A DNA stretch of 64,000 nucleotides from Tipula vernalis. Its lineage: Eukaryota; Arthropoda; Insecta; Diptera; Tipulidae. Positions within the stretch are counted from its first letter, which is position 1; every line of letters starts with the position of its first letter. This document shows, piece after piece, positions 39,308-50,847 of this stretch. Location: positions 129,989,605-130,053,604 of the forward strand of contig OY282559.1 in NCBI GenBank assembly GCA_958295665.1, written 5' to 3'. Position numbers and translations under genes: made by a program. The notes beneath the pieces are model-generated. The model had not been told where the DNA came from. It saw only the letters and a program-made list of their open reading frames with translations, and did no database searches.

Positions 39308-41048
39308 TGTAACGAAATGTGAAGCCAAATGCTTCCGGATTGTAATAAAACCAAAAAAAATTATTGTTTTGGCTCAGGTGCAATCCATTTCGTTATAGAA
39401 ATATGTTTTTATCTATATGAATAGTCTATCACGGTCATTTACTTGCTTGGCTTAAGCTCGACGGCTGGGAGTGGGATTTGATAGTATTCATAATAGATCT
39501 TGCTAGACCGTTGTACGAAGAAACAAAAATACACAGGAAGGAAAACACAAACTGATTCAGTACGCCAAAACGTCACTCAAGCCTCGTCATTTTACAACAA
39601 ATACTATTAAATTTATCTACTCATGTTTAATTTGATTTGGATTATCACAATTGGGGAATGTTTCATATCTATTCTAGAATACAATAAATTTATATTTTTT
39701 TAGAATTTCAAAAAAATTTAAATTTAATTAATTAAGATATTCAGAAATTAAATTGAACATTTAAGAAATGTAATGCAACACAAAAAAAATTCATTTGAAC
39801 TTAACAAAAAAAATTGAAAATTAATTAAAGAAAAATTCAAAAACAAAAATTTTGAATAAAAAAAATCAAAAGTGATAATACACAAAACAAAATTAATATC
39901 TACAACTGTAGTTCATTGATGAACGTTGAGTGATGAATTTTATGATACTTCACACGAAATTTTGTTTGATCAAGGTAATTTTAAGTCATTAATTTGATTT
40001 ATGTATAACTGGTGATAATACTTTCTATAATTGTGCTAATTCTGGTTTCTCATTAAATTAGTATCAAGCATTAGTCACTTATAGAATTTTGAGCCTCAGA
40101 TATGGATGAATACGATAGCATTGGAACCATGAGTTAGATTTAAATAACGAATTGTAGAACGTTATATGGTGGACTCATGGAACGAAATGAAAATACATAT
40201 TACCGTTAATAAAATAACACTTACGCATTTACTGCTATGATCAGGTGTATGTACATCAGTTAACGTGATGATTTATTCACTACTATGAATGAAATGTTAC
40301 AATGTAAAACACTAGATTATAATTAATGTTTTAAATATTTTTATTGGTTTTATGTTGTTTTGTTGTTTTTATTCATTCATTTACACAATAATAATTGGCA
40401 ATATATTTATATATTTAAATTACAACAGTCAATCAGTAACCGTTTTTTTCTCACATTTACGTTAGATATACAAAAAAAAAATTTATTGTCCAAAATTCGT
40501 GAACACCTCATACATAATTTTTAGTATGGTCACGTTTTTTTATTTCTTTTTCTTAGAGATATTTATACTATGCACAATTATTTTATTGAATTATTTTATT
40601 GAATTATTTTATAGGTAATTTTATTTTGGTTTTATTATTATTTTTAGCAACTTAACTTAACTTAACACAATAGAAATCGATACACAGTTCATATTAATAT
40701 ATTTTTTTTTCTCGGTTTTAAATGACTTGAAGTCAGTCAGCACAACCTTTCAGAAAAAAAACCAAAACTAGAATCACCTTTTTTTTTTCTTTTTCAATTT
40801 TGTTCAGCTTTTATAGACTCAGCCATAAGCGGGGAAAAAAAAATTACATTTCGAAGATCATAAACCACTACCAAAAAAAATTCGATAAAGAGGAAACGAA
40901 GTAAGGTACACTGAAAGTCAACATTGTGGTGGTCATGTTGTATATAACAAAAAAAAATTGTCTGTTAAATTTCCGCTTAAGGGAGGTATAAATGTGAAAG
41001 TCAATATTAAACACATAAAACAAAATGGGACACCCAAAGGGCGTAACA
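39308..41048 (-). repeat. 5' LTR of the young Gypsy element (1,741 bp)
   Basis: Near-identical partner of 31064-32806. It lies next to the primer-binding site at 39290-39306, which makes it the 5' copy. It should carry the promoter, but I cannot place a start site. Confidence 0.92.
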
Positions 41049-41740
41049 AATTCCTGGAAAAATGCGGCATTTCTTACCATCCATCCCAAACTCAAGTACA
41101 TACTGTGAGTGGCACAGCCGAAAAGATATTAGGCTTCGTGACTATACCAGTTCAATTCAATGGTATAACCCAAAATTTCCGGTTGCACGTCGCCCCATCA
41201 CTGTCACAAGTTTTGTATTTAGGCACAGACCCACTTGAGCCGAGCTCTCGGTGTAAAACCGCCTTCACAGTGCCAGGAAGACCGTTATAACAGTTTACGA
41301 TTATGCCGTTCGGTTTGTGTAATGCTGCACAAACTATGTGCCGGCTCAGGCACAAAGTCATACACCACGAGTTACATGACCGAGTTTTTGTTTATCTGGA
41401 TGATCTACTAATAACTTCACCCACCTTTGGGGAAAACATGAAGTTGCTTGACACAGTGGCAGCCCGTTTGAGAGCCGCCAACTTGACAATTAATGTGGAG
41501 AAATCAAAGTTTGTCCTCAGGCAACTGAAATGTCTAGGTCATGTAATCGGCAATGGGTGTATCCAGGTAGACACGGAAAAGATTAAAGCAATCCAAGAAT
41601 TTCCAATACCAAAAACCGCCAAGCGCATCAGGCAGTTCTTGGGGATGAGTGGTTGGTACCGGAAATTCATTCCAAATTTCTCAACTGTTTCCGCTCCACT
41701 GACAGATCTGCTCAAATCAAATGGAAAAATAGTCTAGAAT
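41049..41740 (+). pseudogene. pol: Protease end and RT of the old Gypsy element (deleted)
   Basis: The protease continues with KCGISYHPSQTQVHTVSG and VAPSLSQVLYLGTDP, then jumps at about 41235 directly to the middle of RT (SRCKTAFTVPGRPL). Compared with the younger pol, about 180 residues are missing, including the first RT motifs. A TAA follows at 41287. RT motifs after that are FTIMPFGLCNAAQTMCRL, VFVYLDDLLIT (active site intact) and LGHVIGNG, then the connection IRQFLGMSGWYRKFI, to a stop at 41735-41737. Confidence 0.85.
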
Positions 41741-42342
41741 GAATCTGCACAGGAAGCACTGGATGCATTAAAAGCGCTATTAACAAATGCACCTGTTCTA
41801 ACACATCCAGATTATAAACGCACATTCTACATTCAAGCTCATGCTTCAAAGACTGGAGTAGAAAGTGTGCTATTCCAGAAGGGCGCCAATGGGATTGAAC
41901 ATCCAATCGCTTTTTACTCCCACAAATTGATTGGAGCCCAACGCAATTACGGTGTAACGGAACTGGAATGTTTAGCTGCAGTACTAAGCGTTAAAAAGTT
42001 CCGTTCATATGTGGAAGGCTATAAATTTGTAATCATAACGGATCATGCGAGCCTACAATGGCTGATAAATCAAACGGACGGTCCGGGAGATTGGCGCGTT
42101 GGAGTTTGAAACTCCAAGGGTATGATTTCCGAGTTGAGTACCGTAAAGGATCACAAAACGTGGCTCCAGATACACTTTCTCGCGTGTATTCTGAAGAAGT
42201 TTCGGAATTAGTGGGATCTGTAGCCCTATTCCACATCGACCACACTTCACCATCCTTCACGGAAGACGAGTATCTCAAGCTATTGAAGTCAATTCAGGAT
42301 CATGTACCTCCAAAATCAAAAGTCGAAATGGAAAGGGATTAG
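41741..42342 (+). pseudogene. pol: RNase H of the old Gypsy element
   Basis: The domain starts FYIQAHASKTGVESVLFQ near 41827, where the first catalytic Asp is replaced by His. TELECLAAV and [11 protein letters not shown] keep their acidic residues. A frameshift near 42080 moves the reading to the frame with [14 protein letters not shown] and APDTLSRV, ending at 42340-42342. RNase H would be inactive. Confidence 0.85.
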
Positions 42343-42383
42343 TACATCAACCTAACTGAGAGCCACAATATAGGACGGACATA

Positions 42384-43408
42384 CCTGAATGGAAGCTGTG
42401 GTTACCGAAGAGTTTGATTCCTGTAGTATTAACTCAAGCCCATACGCCTCCACCGGCAGCACATATGGGAACTGGTAAAATGATTGAACTCTTGCGTAAG
42501 CAGTTTTATTGGCCAACCTTAACCACTGATGTCAAAAGATTTATTCAACAGTGCAAAGTTTGTAGGCAGACGAAGGCGGTGAATCACATCCTAAGACCTC
42601 TCATGGGAGAATATAAGGATTTCGAGAGACCTTTCCAGAAGCTCTATCTCGATTTCCTAGGCCCTTACCCAAGATCCAAAATGGGTAACACTTACATTCT
42701 GATTATTTTGGATTACTGCTCTCGTTTTGTGTTAAACCACTCCGAGAAGCTACGGCTAATAGAGTAGTCGACTACCTGGAGCAAGAAATTTTTCCAATCT
42801 TTTCCGTTCCGGAAATCATTCACTCAGACAATGGGAAACAATTCAAGTCCCAAATACTCCAGGAGATGCTGGCGAAGTATAGTGTTAAACATATGTTTAC
42901 TCCAATATATTCACCCCAATCCAATGCTTCTGAACGAGTTAACCGTTCCATTCTCACCGCATACGGGCGTATGTGGATGAGGACCATCGGACATGGGACC
43001 AATACTTACCACGGATTGCCGGAGCTATGCGGAACACCGTACGTGCAGATACTATCTCTTCTCTGGCATACCTGGTATTCGGCCAGCATATGAATCAGCA
43101 TGGGTCCCAATACGAACTACTCCGTGTGTTAGGACAGGAGGCTTTAAGTAATCACCACATATCTAGAAAACAGGGCCCACTGGCTTTGGCACAGGAACTT
43201 CTCTTATTCCATCTTCAACAAGTTTACCTAGCCAATGCCCAGAGATATAACCTCCGGTCAGCAGAGCGGGAGTTTGTGCCTGGACAGGCAGTATAAGTGT
43301 GAAACTTCAGCAACCATACATTGCCGTGTTGGCAAAGTGGCTTATGAGGTAAAGAATAAGGAGGGAAGGATACTTGGAATTTTCCACGCGAAAGATATCC
43401 GCCTATAG
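42384..43408 (+). pseudogene. pol: Integrase of the old Gypsy element
   Basis: The zinc domain (AAHMGTGKM, CKVCRQ) and the first core Asp (LDFLGPY) lie in one frame to 42767. Frameshifts near 42735 and 42820 move the second Asp (HSDNGKQF) and the Glu region (NASERVNRS) to other frames, with more breaks near 42965 and 43296. The tail RVGKVAYEVKNKEG ... FHAKDIRL ends at 43406-43408 and matches the end of the younger integrase. Confidence 0.82.
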
Positions 43409-43448
43409 ATGATCAAATAACTTATAGAAGCTACGTATCTTTCAGAAA

Positions 43449-43754
43449 ATGGCTGAAACTCCAGGATTAACGTCAGCATCAGCGAATGTTAAGTCTATAG
43501 GGGAACCAACCAAGAAATCTATCTCGATGGCAGGATATTGGTCAAGGAGGCCACTGACCTACTTGACCCGATATGAACCAACAGAGGAGAAGAAAAACCA
43601 AAAAGGGGGGTTAGATGCCAAATTAATGAGCTCCGCCGCATATTGGAGATATGTGTCAGACCGGGGGACAGTAAAAAGATTCAAGCTAAATTGGATGACC
43701 TCCGGCAGCAAAGGGCCGGACTATAAAGAGATAAAAGAAGGGAGAAGAAGATAA
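43449..43754 (+). pseudogene. Unknown small frame between integrase and env
   Basis: ATG at 43449 opens 101 basic codons (MAETPGLTSASANVKSIGEP at the start), with no family I recognise. From about 43625 a different frame reads ELRRILEICVRPGDSKKI and looks more protein-like, so a frameshift may separate two halves of a former gene. It could be the start of env, an extra gene, or chance. Confidence 0.35.
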
Positions 43755-44214
43755 ATAAAAAAAAAACATTAAAAGCTTACTGTAGGACAAACAACATAAC
43801 AAGAACTTATTTTATTAACTCCGCGGTTACCATTTTCTATTTACAATACCTACTCACTAGTACCTAGGTAATGTAACGGTAAAGTGAAGACTGGGTGTTT
43901 TTGGAACCTTCAGAGGAAGCCAGTAAACACCAGTGTCTAGGACTAGGAATTAGTTAAGTTAACTTAGGGATATTAATTAGGAATTAGCTAGGCGTAACTA
44001 AGGTTAAATATAATAAATTAGGTTAGGCAGCAAACTCAGGATAAAATTAATACTTACCGATCCAAGAACCATGTTTAAAGAACAATTGTTGATCTGCGTT
44101 TGGTTATCGACATAAGCCACAGCCGGTAACAACAGCTACATAGAATTCGCCAGCTAACCAGGGATTTACCTAGAAAACCTAGGGAGCACTACAATGACCA
44201 GCGACAAATGAAAG

Positions 44215-44690
44215 TTGATCCTCCACTATAATCTCACAAATTACTGGCAAGAGTGGGACCACATAGCTAACATAACAACACAGCTGGTAGAAGGGTGTCG
44301 AAGCAGCAAGATGGAATGTACGCCATTAACACAGTCCATACAGCAGCTAGTCAAGGGCACATCATACAAAAACGAGATGTTGTACCTAACAGCAGGACGA
44401 GTTAAGAGAGCACCTTTTGAGTTCATGGGTACGGTAATGAATGACCTGTTTGGAGTACTAGACCAAAGATCGGCGGAGCAGTATGAGCAGCAGATACAAG
44501 CACTAAACGGAGGACTGAAATAGATGGAACATATGATCCAGCAGCAAACTCATGTACTAGATGTGACGACCAATCTACTTCATAAACAACAGGAACAGAT
44601 ATCAAAACAGTATGAGGCAATGCAGTCCAACATGCATGTGTTACTAAAACATGCAGATTTAATGGTTAATCTCAACACGTTTCGGAGAAA
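44215..44690 (+). pseudogene. env: Env-like remnant of the old Gypsy element
   Basis: A cleavage-like site GRVKR near residue 62 is followed by APFEFMGTVMNDLFGVLDQR, the fusion-segment layout of insect-retroelement env (compare 10244-10831). A TAG at 44521-44523 interrupts the frame, which continues unshifted through a heptad-rich helix (MIQQQTHVLDVTTNLLHKQQ) to about 44685. The C-terminal half and membrane anchor are missing, and the sequence after 44690 looks unrelated. The upstream part begins without a convincing signal peptide. Confidence 0.72.
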
Positions 44691-45081
44691 TTCAAGTTTG
44701 GAGTTTCGGATTGTAAACGTTATTAAATTAAAACTAATTATACATTTTTTAATAAAAACTACCAATAACTATACGATAGTTATTTTTATCATTTTTTACA
44801 CAATATATAAAAAAGGAGAAAGAGATAAGCTGCTATTCAACTCAAAAATAGTGGTGAGTATAACGGTAACTAACTAAAAGATGCAGCGTTGCGCAAATTC
44901 ACTGTAAACCACATACAAACACAAGAAATGTTTACCTTCAGTGGTTGTGCTTTATATTTTTGTTTACATACGCTTAAACAAATCAATGATGCTCAAAACG
45001 TAGGTGGAGATAGTTTGTTTACCTTAGGTTGCTGCGAAATTTATTTGGGAGGTGAAAACGGCGGTCGATGAAGCAATGTGA
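44691..45081. other. Stretch between old env and the receptor gene
   Basis: No gene recognised; it holds the right border of the old element and the 3' flank of the minus-strand receptor gene. Confidence 0.4.
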
Positions 45082-46561
45082 TTATATCGAGTTAGTGCCA
45101 AACCTAGTTAAAATTTCGCTCAAAAACACAAGCATTGAACAAAATATTCCAGCAATCAGGATTAGGAGAATAATAGTAATTTGTCTAAAATCGACAGATT
45201 GTGCAATATTCTCACGTTTATCAAAATCTTTGTAACGTCCATTCTTTGATCCTACTTTAAAATATCCATTTCGTGCTTGAATCGTCATTAAATATTGAAT
45301 ATGACCACCCGTTCTAAGTTTCAGGATTCTGAAATTATAAAACCAATATTTCGTAATTATCACTCAAATTACTATGTGCAGCAACTGCTGTAAATACCTA
45401 CCCTTTGTTAAAATGTTCACGATACTTAAAACCTGGGGACACAGTTATGCTTATGTATTTAGTAATGTATTTCTCGGCAAGTGGTACCAGGTTACATTTT
45501 GCATTCCATTCCGGGTTCCAATACATTCCGAATCCCATATATGCAAATTTTCCATAAGGACATTGTGACAGATTGGACCGGCTTGATTTCGAAATAATAT
45601 TGTATTCAAGAAAATATGTTGGACATTCTTCCGAATTGTGTTGTGCTTTCATTTGGTGAACGTTTTTCATGTAAACGTTGGCGGACGACTTTGGAATCGT
45701 ACAAATTGTATAGTCCTTTGCATTCAATAAACCGTTCAAATCTGAAAATGGTATGTCAGGAAGTCTAATCGCCAGTGAAGAACTTAAAAAAGCTTCAAAA
45801 AAGTTGTAGAATATGATTGTTAACAAGCCTAGCGTAAGAAAAATCATTTTTCGAGATATGTAACCTGAACTTTCATATCCACCCTGTTGTGTGATAATTG
45901 AAAACCAGTTGAAATTATCCATTGGTCTGGTGGCGAATCTTTTAAAATATAAATTGCTAACATATAAGCACACAATGTAAAGCTGACCAAAAATGATATC
46001 CACACCATTATCACAAATTGATCCAGGAAATATGTTGGCAACGATTTCATTGTTAGATCCGTTATATAAATGTTCTGACTCGTAGTAATTGTGGGTGCGA
46101 TTGAATCACTAGACGTAGCTGATAAACGTGGTATTAAATTCATATCGGTTAAACCAAGGAGTGTTGAAGCAAGCATTGGATCTGTTCGTTTGAATTCAAG
46201 CACTGATTTGAATTGGATTAGTCTGTGCAGTGCGTCGATAATTTGTATATTTAGATACGAGTTCTCTGTTGCCTAGTAGTAATATTATAGGGTAGTAATA
46301 TTATTAAAAACAATTTTAAATTTTGCCAGGATGACTTACCCAAATTGAAATAGATTTCCCAGTTGCATTTGCAAATGTTTGTGGTTCAATAGGAATACCG
46401 TGAAGAGTGCATAGCTCATTTTGATCCTCCAAAAATACGTATCTGTGCTGATAAATGTTTTCAAGTGAAACGGCACCATGGTTCACAAGAAATTTTTTGA
46501 ATTTTAACAAATCTCTTTCGTAAAACATAATTCTGCAGCGGTCGAACGTTGAATGATTGTT
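45082..46561 (-). pseudogene. Divergent ionotropic receptor-like gene with a frameshift
   Basis: Three exons fit on the minus strand: 46561-46340, 46272-45402 and 45328-45082. Both introns (67 and 73 bases) are GT-AG, and reading frames join across them. Part of the ligand-binding region is followed by transmembrane M1 (FVIMVWISFLVSFTLCAYML), a pore-like FNWFSIITQQGGYESSG, M2 (MIFLTLGLLTIIFYNFFEAF), a second ligand-binding lobe (LPDIPFSDLNGLL), and M3 near the end (ITIILLILIAGIFCSMLVFL). This is the layout of insect chemosensory ionotropic receptors. A one-base frameshift lies between M1 and the pore at about 45955. An acceptor at 46562 suggests missing upstream exons. Pseudogene or assembly error are both possible. 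Confidence 0.65.
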
Positions 46562-49013
46562 CTAATTACACAAACCTATTAGTTAAACATTTTACTTCGA
46601 CAAATTGATATAGTAGTTAAAAGGGTGTAGCATTAAATGGACATACCAACGGTAGATTCGAAATTATGATGTACACAAAGTGGGTGTTTAGGGTGAAATA
46701 TGGAACCCAGCATAATTTTAAACTATTTTCTATAAAATGCATTTAATTACATGTTTCAAACGGTACAAAAATCAATATAAAAATTTTATTCAATTGTAAA
46801 TTGTTAATCGAATAATGTAATTAATTTTTTATCAGATTTTCTTTTAACGCATTTTAACAACTAACTATATTTACGTTTTGAATCTCAATTAGGTAATATC
46901 AAAAACCCAAACATCTACGACTGTTGATCCGAATATACCTACAGATTTTACTGAACGTATCAAAAATATTTGACTCTACCCCAATATACTCTTCAATTAC
47001 TGAAAAGGAGCATCACGATAACTTTGCTTGAACATTCAGCAAAAAAAAAACATTGACAATACAAGGAAAAGTGAACGTTCTGAACACCACCCGTTCTGCA
47101 AAATGATCACTAGGGTTTCTCAAACGGGATCCCGGTTTTAAAAGTATTACCGAGGAATCTGGATTTCTCGGAGATTCCCGGTTTTGATTTTTATATTTCA
47201 TTTATTCTTTTAGCTCAAAACCGTTTAAAAATCCAGCGATTCTCAAACATAATTTTCATAACATAGGATTAATATATTACAGAAAAACCACGGTTTAAGA
47301 TACTAATTGGGGATTGGCCTGTCTCTTATTTCCGGCAGTCCCTTAGATCTGATTAAAAAAAATTTGCATACCTCGTATAGAAGTTTTTCCATCAATAGCA
47401 TTTTCAAGTTAAATACAGGCCTATTATTAAATAACAATCTTTCCTTCCTAGGCCAATCCTCAATTAGTCTCCTAAACCAAGGTTTTACTGTAATATATTA
47501 TTCCTAGACGGAAAAAAATAATTTCTAATATGAAAAAAAAAGGGAATAATTCAAGAAAATTTGTGCAGCATTTTTCAGCTAAACGAAATTTTTCTCACGA
47601 CAAACTTAACATTTGTCAATTTGAAATTTTTCTAAAATATTAAAGTTATCTTTATTTGTTTGATATGAGAAAATTAATTTCTTGTTGCAAGAAAACATGA
47701 TTACATAGAGAATATAGCTTTTCTTGATGGCTAATTATTATTTCTTAAGTTAAACGAAATAGGTTTGTTTGTAGCAATCGATTCTTCTGATTGAAAACAA
47801 GAAATTTTTAGGTTGAGAAACACGTTTCTTTATTTAGATAACATCATTCTTGCTGGAAAACACATATTTTCTTGAGGAGAGTAAAATGTATCAATCTATT
47901 GTTTGGATTTTCTTGTATGTATCCGTTTATTTCTTATATGAAACTAGGTAATTATTGACTAGGTAATGAATTTATGAATCTAATGCGTAGGCCCTCTTGG
48001 ATGCATCCATTTAATTCTTAAACAAAACTTGCTATTTCTTGACTATAGAAAATAATTTATGAATCTATTGTTTCTGTTTTCTTATATGCTGTTATAGTTT
48101 ATATATTTAGTTAAACGAATGAGACGTAGTAATCTCTGTCTTCTTACCTTTTTTATCAACAACACAACACAATATCTTGCTATTAATTACACAATTTCAG
48201 TTTTACTTTTAATCACAAAATTCAGTTTATTTAAGAACTAAGATTTAGTTTAAGATGATATTATATATGATATTGTCTATACACTTTCACTTTAACTTAA
48301 CTATCTATTATCTATTAATATATGTATATTATTTGATGTCGAACTATATGTTATAAACTATATCGTATTTTGAATTTGAAACTAGGATTACTCTTTTTAT
48401 TTTCTTAGGATATTTGAATAATTATAACTATAATAACTATAACTTAACTATACTATATTTGGATTTATTGTACTTAACTATATCTTACCTGTAAGAATTT
48501 CCATTATATATATAGAAAATCTTACAAGCTAAGCGGAAACATATCATCGCGGAACATAACATTTTTATACGCGGAAATGCAATTTTGAAGAGTCGCGGAA
48601 AATTACGGAAAAATGTTATGTTGATGAATATGTTTATTTAGGGATTTTACAACTTTAAATGGCCTTGATAAATATTTATAATTATGCGCTTATTGTTTGT
48701 AATTTTATATTATGTAAGTGCGACTTACTAATTATAAATCAACCTTGAAAGTTGTATGACCGCGGAAATTGGGTTTTATTATAAGATAATGCGTTGTGTT
48801 TCACAACAATGTATCGGTCTACTTCTTCCAGGGAACTTGAATACTTTTCACTTGAGAAACGATTTTCTTGTGACAACACAATATTTCTTCGTTTCAGAAA
48901 TATTCCTTTAATTTGTTTAAAACAATACCATTATATAGAAATTTATTTTATTGATTTTTTTGTATCACCGTCAGAAATTATTTATATAAACAACAATTTA
49001 ATTATCAAGCGTG

Positions 49014-49015
<2 letters not shown>
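46562..49015. other. AT-rich stretch without a recognisable gene
   Basis: The part next to 46562 may hold upstream exons of the receptor gene, but I could not identify them. The rest has only short frames. From 47500 to 48060 the phrase TTTCTTG and related A/T words recur without a clear period. No terminal repeats found. Confidence 0.4.

Positions 49016-49072
<57 letters not shown>
49016..49072. repeat. (TA)n tract left of the maT element
   Basis: Pure TA repeat directly joined to the left inverted repeat of the transposon. Confidence 0.95.
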
Positions 49073-49075
<3 letters not shown>

Positions 49076-49097
49076 GGTGGCTGAGACCAAGGGTTAC
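49073..49097 (+). repeat. maT terminal inverted repeat, left (partner 50360-50384)
   Basis: Left end CAGGGTGGCTGAGACCAAGG; the right end reads the same inverted, with mismatches after about base 18. Confidence 0.92.
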
Positions 49098-49192
49098 CAA
49101 ATGAAAACGCTGTAATTTTTTTAATTTTGATTATTTTTTATTGAAATTTCGTGGAATATGTTGAAAACATATTACATTTTATGAAAAACATG

Positions 49193-50224
49193 TTACTGCT
49201 CGATATGACCTCCTTTGGCTTTGATTATTTGATTCAGTCTTCCATAGAAAGCATTGCATGCTGACCGAACGTGGGCTTGCGGAATTTTATTCCATTCTCG
49301 AACAAGAGCTGACTTCAATGCATCAACACTTTCGTATTTTTTAGTGGACACCTTACTCTCCAAAATGGACCATATGGAGAAATCCATGGGATTCAAGTCT
49401 GGTGAATATGGTGGCCATTCTTTCGACGAAATCAGCCGCGGAACGCAATTTTGTAAAAATTGCTGTGTCGCTCGAGCTTTGTGTGACGGTGCCGAGTCCT
49501 GTTGGAATGTCCAACGGTTCGTACCAAAGTGTTTACGTGCCCAAGGTAGCAAAGCATCGTTTAGGATCTTTTGGCGGTACATCTCTTGGTTTACCTTGAC
49601 TCCATGTTCGATGAAAACCAGAGGAGTGCGTCCATCTGCAGTAACTGCCGCCCAAACCATAACATAAGCTGGTGATTGCTTGCGCATGGCAACTCTTGTG
49701 TCCAAATTATCGTTGGACTTGTCCTCTAACCAAACACGATCATTTTGTTTATTCACATGCTGTTGAATGGTGAAAATTTTCTCATCAGAAAAGACAATTT
49801 TTGGAATCTCATCACGTTCGGCCAAGGCCTTCAATGCTCGTGTTCTTTCAAGCCTAACTTTTTTTTGTGCCTCCGTAAGATCTTGAACTTTTTGTATCTT
49901 GTAGGGCTTCAAGTGTAGTTCATTTTTCAATATGGTTTGAATGCTGTATCGTGAAACATGTAGACGTGCGGCTAATTGATTGGCACTTTGACGAGGATTT
50001 CGTTGGATTCGTTTCTTCACCTTTCGTATCATTTCTTTTGATGTTGCTGTCTTTTTAGGACCGCCTCTGTTGCGTTTAGCGATGCTACCAGTTTCGTTGT
50101 ATCGAGTTATGGTTCGATACACAAACATTTTATTCACATTCAAATGCTGGAGCTGACGAACTATTGCTGTTTGTGAATTTCCACCCAAATACAGTGCAAT
50201 TACACTATTACGTTTGAATTCCAT
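49193..50224 (-). CDS. maT-type transposase (DD37D)
   Basis: 343 codons without a break, the usual length for Tc1/mariner transposase. Two helix-turn-helix units fill the first ~110 residues (AIVRQLQHLN..MFVYRTITRY; NQLAARLHVSRYSIQTIL). The catalytic Asps lie in FSDEKIF (near residue 146), QQDSAPSHK (near 242) and YSPDLNPMDFSIW; 37 residues separate the second Asp from the Asp of PMDF, giving the DD37D signature of the maT family. The enzyme cuts out the element and inserts it at TA. A start at ATG 50224 fits the N-terminal helix. Intact ORF and good repeats suggest recent activity. Confidence 0.93.
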   Translation of the reverse strand: MEFKRNSVIALYLGGNSQTAIVRQLQHLNVNKMFVYRTITRYNETGSIAKRNRGGPKKTATSKEMIRKVKKRIQRNPRQSANQLAARLHVSRYSIQTILKNELHLKPYKIQKVQDLTEAQKKVRLERTRALKALAERDEIPKIVFSDEKIFTIQQHVNKQNDRVWLEDKSNDNLDTRVAMRKQSPAYVMVWAAVTADGRTPLVFIEHGVKVNQEMYRQKILNDALLPWARKHFGTNRWTFQQDSAPSHKARATQQFLQNCVPRLISSKEWPPYSPDLNPMDFSIWSILESKVSTKKYESVDALKSALVREWNKIPQAHVRSACNAFYGRLNQIIKAKGGHIEQ

Positions 50225-50384
50225 TACGATTTTTTTATTAAGATATTAATTTAGAACAATTATTTATTGACCACATATAAACAACTAACCAAACTTCAAT
50301 CTGTCAAAAAATTAATGCGCGAAAATGACAACTACACAAATGACAGCAGAGTGAAGTTAGTAACATTTGGTCTCAGCCACCCTG

Positions 50385-50390
50385 TATATA

Positions 50391-50429
<39 letters not shown>

Positions 50430-50440
50430 GTATATATATA
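50385..50440. repeat. (TA)n tract between maT and the errantivirus-like element
   Basis: Short TA tract with a few breaks (TATTTATATA, CATATG). It is the only sequence between the two elements. Confidence 0.93.
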
Positions 50441-50847
50441 ATTTTGGATTTCACGTTTAATAAAACATAAAAAAAATTATTTATTCACAAATTTCTTTTT
50501 TATTACAGAATTTTATTACACGATTTAACCCGAGTTAATTACAAATTCGAACTTAACGTTTTTAAATCATAATTATAACTAACTACTTTTTCTTATTTTA
50601 TCTATTTAAAATGATTTTGAAAATGCTTATTCTACATATTTAATATAAAAAGTATATGAAGTATTATTATTTATTGTAATTTGGAAAAAGTGCTTATGCT
50701 ACTTATTTTATCTAAAAAAGAGTTTATTTATCCTCACATTACATTGATGTCTGGTCATTGGCATGGCGTGATCTATTTACATGATATGCGCGTGGCGATA
50801 TAGCATCCGGTTAAACTATGTATTCAGCAAATTATGTTATTATAACT
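50441..50847 (-). repeat. 3' LTR of the errantivirus-like element
   Basis: On the element strand it starts AGTTATAATAAC and ends GAAATCCAAAAT. Differences from 57471-57877 seen by eye are near 50610, 50657, 50665 and 50830. Confidence 0.93.

Larger units (their letters stand above)
31064..41048 (-). mobile_element. Young Ty3/Gypsy element, 9,985 bp, long LTRs, no env
   Basis: Two direct LTRs of about 1.74 kb (31064-32806 and 39308-41048) flank gag and pol on the minus strand, bounded by AATT at 31060-31063 and 41049-41052. LTR ends are TGTTACG...CGTTACA on the element strand, apart from one base. Only about 90 bases separate pol from the 3' LTR, so there is no env. Gag overlaps pol in the -1 frame. 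Two defects stand out: an Asn in the RT active-site box and a TGA in integrase. Lineage: related to the old element around it. Confidence 0.92.
28486..44690 (+). mobile_element. Old Ty3/Gypsy element, split by a younger one
   Basis: Left part: primer-site copies, gag (29646-30250), zinc knuckle and protease (30555-31063). Right part: protease end, RT, RNase H, integrase, a small unknown frame and env (41049-44690). The two parts join inside the protease once the insert 31064-41048 is removed, and the AATT duplication marks the point. Its proteins resemble those of the insert, so the two belong to related lineages; the tRNA-Lys type site, gag type and env are like Osvaldo. Its LTRs could not be delimited. 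Confidence 0.8.
49073..50384 (-). mobile_element. maT-type Tc1/mariner transposon, 1,312 bp
   Basis: Terminal inverted repeats of about 25 bases (CAGGGTGGCTGAGACCAA at the left, its complement TTGGTCTCAGCCACCCTG after position 50366) flank one open transposase gene, and TA lies on both sides. Element size and TA target fit Tc1/mariner. Both flanks are (TA)n, so the duplicated TA cannot be told from the tract. Confidence 0.93.
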
